The position numbers and the translations under genes were made by a program. Below, piece by piece: positions 9,721 through 16,052 of a stretch of DNA of 16,052 nucleotides (position 1 is its first letter; each line of letters opens with the position of its first letter). The DNA is taken from the NCBI GenBank assembly GCA_000697335.1, contig JNEM01014152.1, forward strand, positions 1 to 16,052, given 5' to 3'. The notes under the pieces are model-generated. The model was not told the origin of the DNA and ran no database searches. It was given only the letters and a program-made list of their open reading frames with translations. Origin of the DNA: Conidiobolus incongruus B7586 (lineage: Eukaryota > Entomophthoromycota > Entomophthoromycetes > Entomophthorales > Conidiobolaceae).

Positions 9721-10257
9721 TTCAATGATATGTAAATAATAAGTTAAAAATTCAAAATCTATCATAAAAGTAACCAATTCATTGCTTAATTAAAAAATTA
9801 AGTTTTAAATTTATCAAGGAATATTATTATACTTTTAAAATTTGGAAATGAATAATATTATTTGACAAATCCAAAATAGTTAATTAATTTATAATATACT
9901 GTTTTGTTATTGGGTAAAAGATAACAAATCGATAATAAAACTACAATCAAATAAATAGTAAAAATTGTAAAAAGGATTTATTATGATTTTGATTCTAAGA
10001 AATTAATTGGCTAAAATATATAATGAAATTAAATAATTTATCTGATTAAATATATTATATATCTATTTTGAAAATTACTTAATTTTAACTTATTGTAAAT
10101 GGATATACTAAATAATATAATTCAAAACTATTATTAATTATTGAATAAAATTGGCTATATTAACAATATCTAATTTTTTGATTCATCCCCCTTTTTCAGA
10201 TTTCAATTCATCAGAATATCTCTTGTTGTTAATAAAAATTTGCATTAATAAATAAAA

Positions 10258-10291
10258 TCTCTCGTAAATAGAATGATTAATCTATGAGAGA
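10258..10291. repeat. Inverted repeat, 12-base arms
   Basis: The arms TCTCTCGTAAAT (10258-10269) and ATCTATGAGAGA (10280-10291) pair at 10 of 12 positions plus one G-T, with a 10-base loop. It could fold as an RNA or DNA hairpin. No T-run follows, so there is no reason to call a terminator. Confidence 0.4.
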
Positions 10292-10397
10292 AAATATAAG
10301 GAACTTGATTATCATTAAATTAAGGTGTATAAATCATCTATTCATTCAATGTTTGATTGTATTAATATAACTTTAGAATTTGGAAGAGGATATACAA

Positions 10398-10436
10398 AAC
10401 AATAGTTTTGTAATATATTACAAAATTGATATTGTT
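10398..10436. repeat. Imperfect palindrome, arms about 16-19 bases
   Basis: AACAATAGTTTTGTAA (10398-10413) is mirrored by TTACAAAATTGATATTGTT (10418-10436) with a three-base bulge and almost no loop. Its function is unknown. It may be the foldback end of an old element. Confidence 0.4.
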
Positions 10437-11193
10437 AAGCATCAATGATTTTATTGTATTTAATTAATTGATATAAATTTAATATCCAATTATTTTAATT
10501 ATAATTTAATTTAAAAATACACAATCCTATTTAGTTTGAAAATTATAAATTATAAGAATTATTATACATCCTTATTTTGAATTATTTGCTAACCAAAATC
10601 AAATGAAACATTTGTGTATATAAATTCGATTAATAAATATTAATTGATAATAATGCTGGACTTATTTAAATAAACCATAAGTATAATCCAACAAATTAAA
10701 ATTTTAATTTTCATTAGTAAGGTTATATTGTTAAAAAACACAAATGATATTATTGATAATTATTATTATAACTTTGGAAATAATTGTTCAAAATCATCAC
10801 ATTATATTAATTTAATGATTACCCAGACTTCAAATTAATTCAATTTATTTTTAATATATCAAACAAAGAAACTTAACAATAACTGTAATATATGAAAAAA
10901 TTGCCGTTCAAAGATAATTAAATAAATATTTAACAATTATAATTTCATTAAAATGATTTAATAAAAACAAGTTCAACATTATTATATTAATATTTGAAGT
11001 ATATTAATCTATAATAACATTGATGTTATAAATATATTTTAAAAATTAAATTTATAACAAAAATTTTTAAATGATAATTTGAAAGTAAAATATAAAAACT
11101 AATTCATAAAATATGATTAAATTTCAAAAAAGGTATATTGGATTTGAATAGATGTAAATATAAATGAAAAGTGGAAAAAGGTATATGAGTTTG

Positions 11194-11199
11194 AAAAAA
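11194..11199 (-). terminator. RNA polymerase III terminator of the tRNA-Lys relic
   Basis: On the minus strand six consecutive T residues begin five bases past the discriminator base of the tRNA. This is the normal Pol III termination signal and spacing. It shows that the tRNA was once a stand-alone transcription unit rather than the head of a SINE. Confidence 0.6.
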
Positions 11200-11204
11200 C
11201 ATTA

Positions 11205-11277
11205 CGCCCAATGTGAAGCTCGAACTCATGAGCCCAAGATTAAAAGTCTGATGCTCTACCGTCTATACAAACAGAAC
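11205..11277 (-). pseudogene. tRNA-Lys (anticodon UUU), probably decayed
   Basis: Read on the minus strand the 73 bases fit the tRNA layout exactly: 7-base acceptor strand, D arm with GG in an 8-base loop, 7-base anticodon loop CTTTTAA (anticodon complement 11242-11244), 5-base variable loop, T loop TTCGAGC, acceptor ATTGGGC and discriminator G. The segment GACGGTAGAGCATCAGACTT closely resembles eukaryotic tRNA-Lys. However, every helix carries mismatches or wobbles, including D-stem GTAT/GAGC and loss of the G53-C61 pair. Most are explained by C-to-T on the tRNA strand. It is either a pseudogene or a barely functional gene, and I favour a pseudogene. It diverges from RanGAP about 190 bp away. 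Confidence 0.65.
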
Positions 11278-11467
11278 TATTTAGAAAATTAGTTTGAAAC
11301 CAAATACTTTTTATTAATCTTAAATTTAACCTTATTTAACAAACCTAAATTTATGGGATCTAATTCCTAACTTAAATAATATTCAAATTTTTAAAATTAC
11401 TAAATTGTTAAACTAATTCTCAATAAATTTTAATTAAATAATTGAAGAAAATAATATTTAATTAAAA

Positions 11468-12637
11468 ATGACTCAATTCGTTTACAGTTTACTTGGAAAG
11501 GGTTTAAAACTCAATACAGCTGAAGATATTAAAACATACTGTGAAGAAATTGAAAAATTTGAAAATTTAGAAGAGATTATTTTAAGTGGTAATACTTTGG
11601 GTGTTGAAGCATGTAAGGCTTTAGGTGAAGCTTTGAAATCTAAGACTAGTTTAAAGGTATTTTTATTTCGTAAATTAAAATTTGTTCGCAATTTTTTAAT
11701 TGAAATTATTTAGGTACTAGGTTTCAGTGACATTTTTACAGGTAGATTATTGGATGAAATTCCCCCCAGTTTGACTTATATCTGTGATGCTGTTATGGAC
11801 CACCCCCAACTTGTCGAATTAGATCTTAGTGATAATGCCTTTGGTCCAAACGGCGCTAAGCCTTTGATTCCTTTCCTTAGTCATCACACTCAATTGGAAA
11901 CTTTGAAACTTAATAATAACGGTTTGGGTGTTGGTGGTGCTACTATGATTGCCCAAGCTTTGATCGCCGCTGGTGAAAAGAATAAAAAGGAAGGAAAGAA
12001 GTCTAATTTGAAGACTATTATCATTGGTAGAAATAGATTAGAAAACGGGTCTTCTGAATTGATGGCCAAGGCTTTTGAATACCACAAAGAAAGCTTGGAA
12101 ACTGTAAGAATGATTCAAAATGGTATTCGCCCCGAAGGTATTGCAAATTTAATGGAAGGACTTTCTAAATGCTCCAACTTGAAGCATTTAGATCTTCAAG
12201 ATAATACTTTCACCGAATCAGGAAGTAAAGCTTTAGCCAAAGCTATTCCTAACTGGCCTCAACTTCAACACTTGAATGTTGGAGATTGTATGCTTGAACC
12301 CAAGGGAGGTCTTGTCATTGTCAAGGCCCTCAAAGCTAACCCTCCCAAAGATCTTGAAACTTTGCACCTTCAATATGGCGAACTCCGCATTGACTCTGCC
12401 CAAGTCATTCTTGAACTTATTCCTCTTATTCCTAATCTCAAATCTCTCGAATTAAACGGCAATCAATTCCCCGAAGATTCCGATGTCGTTGAAAAAATCA
12501 GAGAAGCTTTAGAAGATGAAGAAATCCTCGGGTCTCTTTCCGATATGGAAGAATTATCTGATGAAGAAGAGGAAGAGGAAGATGAAGATGAAGAAGTTGA
12601 TGAATTGGCTGAAGATCTCGAGAAAGTACACATTTAG
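11468..12637 (+). CDS. RNA1: Ran GTPase-activating protein 1 (Rna1 type), two exons
   Basis: Join 11468-11656 and 11714-12637, 370 residues against 386 for fission yeast Rna1. RanGAP stimulates GTP hydrolysis by Ran in the cytoplasm, which drives release of nuclear transport complexes. The whole protein after a short N-terminus is a leucine-rich-repeat arc (for example LVELDLSDNAFGP at 96-108, LETLKLNNNGLG at 124-135, LKHLDLQDNTFT). The FTGR motif gives Arg74, and Asn131 lies in LNNNGLG; both match the numbering of key residues in fission yeast Rna1. GRNRLENGS and MIQNGIRPEGI are family hallmarks. Residues 340-370 form the acidic tail (DMEELSDEEEEEEDEDEE) ending ELAEDLEKVHI, much like yeast. 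The start ATG has an A-rich context, and TAG ends the frame. No SUMO-binding or WPP domain is present, as usual in fungi. Exon 2 grows GC-richer toward its end. Confidence 0.95.
11657..11713 (+). other. RanGAP intron, 57 bp, phase 0
   Basis: Donor GTATTT follows AAG, and acceptor TTATTTAG precedes GTACTAGG. Removing the intron joins SLK to VLGFSDIFTGR in frame, restoring the conserved segment, while retention meets TAG at 11711-11713. Branch-like TTTTAAT lies about 17 bases before the acceptor. A second in-frame acceptor (TTTACAG, ending 11740) lies 27 bases on. Using it would drop VLGFSDIFT just before the catalytic Arg, so the first is chosen. Confidence 0.85.
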
Positions 12638-13110
12638 TTATTTTAATTCACTTTAAATAATCCTCAATACATTCATTCACGCATTCCATATAACATATTT
12701 TCTTCTACTATGTACTATGTTTCAATTTAGATACTCAATATTTTAAAGCGATGTAAAAGGTAAATTTATATTTTTATATTGATTTTTTATTATAGCATTA
12801 AATGATTAATTAATAATTTTTAATTACATTTTATAATAGTTTTAATTAGTTATACTTTCTAATTATCACTTAATCTATGAGTTACCACACATTCCATATT
12901 CTCTATATTTCTAACTTATCACATTATATATCTAAATCTCATTGAAAATATTATATTTGAAAATGATTATTAAAATTATCTTTATTACCATAATAACCTT
13001 ATTTTTAACATATCAGTCGATAAATTGCGGTTTTTGGTAATACTAACATTAATTCTTGTGTTATTTTGATTTGATTTAAAATTCAACCCTATTACACACA
13101 AGTAAAGTTA
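12638..13110. other. RanGAP 3' flank and spacer
   Basis: This is AT-rich DNA after the RanGAP stop. No canonical AATAAA is seen close by. TTTAAATAAT near 12652 is the nearest candidate for a polyadenylation element. No other gene was recognised. Confidence 0.5.
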
Positions 13111-13131
13111 CTCTGTCCCGAAATGTAATGT
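13111..13131 (+). repeat. Left terminal inverted repeat of the Stowaway-like MITE
   Basis: Pairs with 13362-13382 at 19 of 21 positions and abuts TA at 13109-13110. Confidence 0.85.
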
Positions 13132-13361
13132 AAACACTTATCACTGGAGTATCCTAATTTTAATCCTGCTTTAATCAATTTAATGAGTATATCTTTTCCT
13201 TTACTTTGAAATAGAATTAAAATAATACTTTTATATTCTCTTAAATTTACTTAATAAATGATTACCATATAAAAATCATTTTTTTCCAAAGACATTTTAA
13301 TGAAACAATGACTTTGTCAACTAAGCAAGTTTTACGATCAAATGTTCTCTAAGAGATATTG

Positions 13362-13382
13362 ACATTACATTTTAGGACAGAG
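13362..13382 (-). repeat. Right terminal inverted repeat of the Stowaway-like MITE
   Basis: Inverted copy of 13111-13131, abutting TA at 13383-13384. Confidence 0.85.
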
Positions 13383-13850
13383 TAATGATTTCACTTTTAG
13401 CTTGTTAAATTTATTTGTTGAATACAATTGAAATATACATTCATCAATTATTATTTCAATAAAAAGATATAATTATAATCATCTCAGTTTACTAACAAAT
13501 ATAAAAAATTCAAATGATTTAATTATTATAATCAGTTTTTAATGTTAGCCTTGAATATAATATATTATGAATAATAATTAAACTATCTAAATGATCACGA
13601 TTATTTAATTAAATTGAACTTGATTTATATATATTATTTAATATATTTACATTATTATGTTAAAAATGGTTTTTTCAAATTGAGTGAAAAGATACATTAT
13701 AAATATATATTTTTATATTCAAAGAAAATTTATTTTTGAATAAAACTCATAATAGATAAATCAAATAAAACACTTTATTTTAATAATTTTATCAAAATCA
13801 TTAATTCAAAAAATATTGTCAATATATTTTACTATTTTAGATTTGACGTC
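13383..13850. other. AT-rich spacer
   Basis: No gene, RNA or repeat pair was recognised between the MITE and the next GC-raised island. Confidence 0.5.
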
Positions 13851-14285
13851 GGTAATTATGGAAGGAAACAGACTTTTGGAGCTTAAACGGGGAATCGCCA
13901 GTGGTAAACGATAGGTTACCACACAGATACAGGAAATTGGTAGGATTCACTAAATGAGGTGCAAATGGCTTACTGTAAATTGTGTTCTTCGTGTAAAGTA
14001 GTTATCTCACACTTGTCACGACTCAACACTTTTGTGAGGGTTATGGGAAAAACATAGAGACTGGACACTTTTGAAATGAAGATAAAAAAGATATGTTTAT
14101 TATTTCATTCGTGATAATCTTGTATTAGCTTTCATTGTTGATTTTTATGGATAGGAATGACTCAGTTACAGAAAGGAACATAACCACCTGGTTCAGGAGA
14201 TGGGTGTTCTCCAACGTGACTTCTTGATTTAGTGTGTTAATTGCATTTTCTTGAGTGAATAACAAGGTTATTGCCCATCAGATTA
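13851..14285 (-). pseudogene. GC-raised island, probable eroded exon on the minus strand, family unknown
   Basis: This stretch has visibly more C and G than its flanks. On the minus strand one phase has only about four stops in some 140 codons, with long open runs at both ends: about 52 codons at the high-coordinate end (TLNQEVTLENTHLLNQVVMF, FLSVTESFLSIKINNES) and about 55 at the low-coordinate end (PFAPHLVNPTNFLYLCGNLS, TGDSPFKLQKSVSFHNYRRQ). All the stops could come from CAA, CAG or CGA. No family is recognised. A structured non-coding RNA is the alternative, because short stable hairpins exist (GGAGA...TCTCC at about 14196-14212). Limits are approximate. Confidence 0.35.
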
Positions 14286-14757
14286 ATGTCAATTAAAATT
14301 CTTGATTTATTATAAACTGTATATTAGAAAGCTATTATTAATTTAATATTGCACATATGATTTGATATATGAAATTTATACCCAATCTAAAATAACTATC
14401 ATTTTAATTTATAATTAAATATAAATTATTATTACAAAAATGAATAATTAACTATTATATTTAATATATAAATAGTACATTGGTTATATTTTCACAAAAT
14501 ATAAAATTTATAATATTGCAATGTTTATAATATAAATTTAATAATTAAATTATTGGGATTTAATACTTCTCAGATATAATGGTAATTTTGATTATTATAA
14601 AACAATTATTTTAAAAATCAAAATATAAAAATTTAATTTATTAATTTTATTAAGGTCAAAAAATAATATTTTATATATATAAGTAAATATTATTATAATA
14701 AGATTATAATAAGATATGGTAAAATTACCAAAATAATTAAATTGGTGATAAAATAGT
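14286..14757. other. AT-rich spacer up to the adapter
   Basis: No gene was recognised. It holds a short tandem ATTATAATAAG x2 at about 14692-14713. The mariner left end that should precede 14779 is not found here. Confidence 0.5.
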
Positions 14758-14776
14758 CTGTCTCTTATACACATCT
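14758..14776. other. Tn5 mosaic-end (transposase library adapter) sequence
   Basis: CTGTCTCTTATACACATCT is a 19 of 19 match to the hyperactive Tn5 mosaic end, here in its reverse-complement form, which transposase-based library kits leave on every fragment. Its composition is unlike the surrounding DNA. It falls exactly at the point where homology to the mariner left end breaks off. It is best read as unremoved adapter at a chimeric join and not as biology. Confidence 0.97.
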
Positions 14777-14838
14777 ATATATTATTAGTTTGAAATGAAT
14801 AAATATATACAAAGTTAATAGGAAATTATATATTTTTA

Positions 14839-14857
14839 ATATATATATATATATATA
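14839..14857. repeat. (AT)9 microsatellite
   Basis: A run of alternating A and T inside the mariner copy. The other copies have a shorter AT run at the same place. Confidence 0.75.
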
Positions 14858-14949
14858 ATAATTTTTTTGATAAAAAAATTAACTTTTTAAAATTGGTTAT
14901 TTAATTTAATCATGCTTAAACTAAATAATGATTATTAAAAGTATTTTAT

Positions 14950-15860
14950 TTTAATATTAATAAAACTTAACTATAAGCCCTTTAAATCTATTTAAAATTT
15001 ACAAGCAGCTTTTAATAATAAAGCATTATCTAAATTAATAATTTATCACTAAGTAAATTACTTTAAGGTTAAAAAAAACTATCCAAAACTTACTAAAATC
15101 TAAAAAACCAATTTTAATTTTTATTTTTTTCAATTATTAATAAATTGAAAAAATATATTAAAAAGCACCTTTTTATCTCAATTAGAAAATTATCTAAGCA
15201 CTTTAATATTAGTTTTATAAGTATTTTATATATATCAAAGTTTAAACTCAAATTAATAAATAAAAATATAAATTAGGTACTTTATAATTTAACTAAAGCT
15301 TAAAAAAAGTTAGAATAGTTATTATGAAACAAAACTTACTAAAATATTACTAGAAGCTTAAACTTTTACAATAAATAATTATAATTGATGAATCTTAAAT
15401 CCCTATGTATAATCCTTTACTAAAACACAAATCAAGATATTAGATTAAGTTAAATCAACCCCCTTTATAAATCCCTTTAAATAAGCATTTTATTAATAAA
15501 TGAATGTTAATCATTATAATAAATTATAATATTATATGTTATTCTTATTTAGTTTCTAAAGGAAAATCAACTAATAGTTAACTTTATATTGTTTTTTTAA
15601 ATAAAAGTATTTCTAATTAGTGTTCTTAATATAATTTAAGAAAACCAATTATTTTGCATGATAATTGTCAAAAATATAAATCTAAAGCTATAAAAAACTT
15701 TCTAATTAAAAATAACTGGAAAAAATAATATATCTAATATATTCCTTAGATTATAGCCTATGTAATTATAATTGCTTTAGGCAATTAAAATATTAGTTTA
15801 TAGGAAAGAAAATTTTTATAAAAAAATTTAATTAATTTATAAAATATTAAATTTTAGTTT
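14950..15860 (+). pseudogene. Decayed mariner (DD34D) transposase
   Basis: Landmarks in order: I-D-E-S with the first catalytic Asp codon GAT at 15387-15389; K-L-N-Q-P-P-L matching the NQ.P stretch; M-L-I-I-I-I matching KVMLSIWWD; L-V-S-K-G-K-S-T-N-S matching LLPKGQTINS; I-L-H-D-N-C with the second Asp codon GAT at 15660-15662; N-F-L-I-K-N-N-W; then Y-S-L-D-Y-S-L-C-N-Y-N-C-F-R matching YSPDLAPCDYHLFR, the third Asp now AAT at 15764-15766. The first two Asp are 91 codons apart. The second and third are 34 residues apart once a one-base loss before the last motif is allowed for, which defines mariner DD34D. Stops at CAA/TGG-type positions and this shift make it dead. Confidence 0.75.
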
Positions 15861-16052
15861 TTAATAAAAAGAACTGTTTTTTAAGTATTAGATCTTTATT
15901 AAAAGTATAATAAAAAGTATTAATAATAAAAGAAACTACTAAATTTATATTATATATTTATTTTTATATAATATATATTAAAATATTTTTTTATTTTTAA
16001 TTACAAAAAAATCCCATTATTAAAAATATAGTGTAATATTTTTATTATTAAT

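Larger units (their letters stand above)
9721..11190. other. AT-rich intergenic DNA, two hairpins, no gene seen
   Basis: I find no coding frame or RNA gene. Two inverted repeats (10258-10291 and 10398-10436) are listed separately. The stretch before the tRNA relic and RanGAP shows no recognisable promoter element beyond general AT-richness. Confidence 0.5.
13111..13382. mobile_element. Stowaway-like MITE, 272 bp, TA target
   Basis: The 21-base terminal inverted repeats at 13111-13131 and 13362-13382 agree at 19 positions (CTCTGTCCCGAAATGTAATG at the left, CTCTGTCCTAAAATGTAATG inverted at the right). Both mismatches are transitions. TA dinucleotides flank both ends (13109-13110 and 13383-13384). 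The ends resemble the CTCCCTCCGTCCC ends of Stowaway elements and share CTCTG with the mariner ends in this window. The interior has no coding capacity, so movement depended on a Tc1/mariner-type transposase supplied elsewhere. Ends this similar suggest it is younger than the large elements nearby. Confidence 0.85.
14779..16033 (+). mobile_element. mariner DNA transposon, nearly full length, left end replaced by adapter
   Basis: Homologous to the minus-strand copy (6940-8223) from about 14940 on, and to 2073-2665 from 15443 on. The first 59 bases match 4852-4910 of the MITE at 58 positions. By comparison with the MITE, about 50 bases of the left end (the inverted repeat) are missing and the adapter stands in their place. 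The right end stops at 16033 before TA (16034-16035). The element is heavily mutated by transitions. Because of the adapter, this copy may come from another place in the genome. Confidence 0.8.

Noticed and set aside
11205-11277. tRNA-derived SINE
   Set aside because: A T6 terminator follows five bases after the tRNA end, with no unrelated body or tail, so a simple tRNA unit fits better.
11482-11691. Minus-strand open frame of 69 codons opposite RanGAP exon 1
   Set aside because: It is a shadow of the RanGAP coding strand, without family resemblance or its own signals.
11890-12087. Minus-strand open frame of 65 codons opposite RanGAP exon 2
   Set aside because: It lies entirely antisense to conserved leucine-rich repeats and is explained by their codon use.
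13861-13875. SRP RNA-like motif GGAAGGAAACAG
   Set aside because: The short match to the SRP domain IV loop has no pairing flanks and no SRP Alu-domain landmarks nearby.
14178-14225. U1 snRNA-like text (ACCACCTGGTTCAGGAGAT)
   Set aside because: The 5' end needed to pair with splice donors (ACTTACCTG) is not present and the remaining stem-loops do not follow.
14758-14776. A natural Tn5 or IS50 insertion end
   Set aside because: Natural Tn5 outside and inside ends differ from the hyperactive mosaic end matched here, no transposon body or 9-bp target repeat is seen, and the match lies at a homology break.

Overview
The window is about 16 kb of very AT-rich eukaryotic DNA (roughly four fifths A+T outside the single intact gene). 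It most likely comes from a fungus. The evidence is one healthy protein gene, a Ran GTPase-activating protein of the fungal Rna1 type with one short intron, set among decayed Tc1/mariner DNA transposons. The damage to these elements is mostly C-to-T and G-to-A change, as expected from RIP-like cytosine deamination. I cannot name the species.

Layout. 1-2665 is a nest of three dead transposons: a mariner interrupted by a Tc1-like element (copy B), itself interrupted by a second Tc1-like element (copy A). 2666-4802 has no intact gene but holds a GC-raised island (about 3170-3870) with eroded coding-like frames. 4803-4995 is a small non-autonomous mariner derivative. 5285-6245 is a second coding-like relic. 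6940-8223 is an essentially full-length dead mariner on the minus strand. 8224-11190 is AT-rich and nearly featureless. 11205-11277 (minus) is a decayed tRNA-Lys(UUU) with its T-run terminator. 11468-12637 is the RanGAP gene. 13111-13382 is a Stowaway-like MITE with 21-bp inverted ends. 13851-14285 is a third GC-raised island. 14779-16033 is another mariner copy.

The most important practical point is at 14758-14776. This is a perfect 19-base copy of the Tn5 transposase mosaic end used in sequencing-library adapters. It lies exactly where the left end of the last mariner should be, so the assembly is probably chimeric there and sequence to its right may not belong to this locus.

The only gene I believe is functional is RanGAP, which stimulates GTP hydrolysis by Ran on the cytoplasmic side of the nuclear pore. 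No new multi-gene system is visible. The scientific interest lies in the nested insertions, the apparent targeted mutation of transposase catalytic codons, and the erosion of low-copy sequence such as the tRNA.
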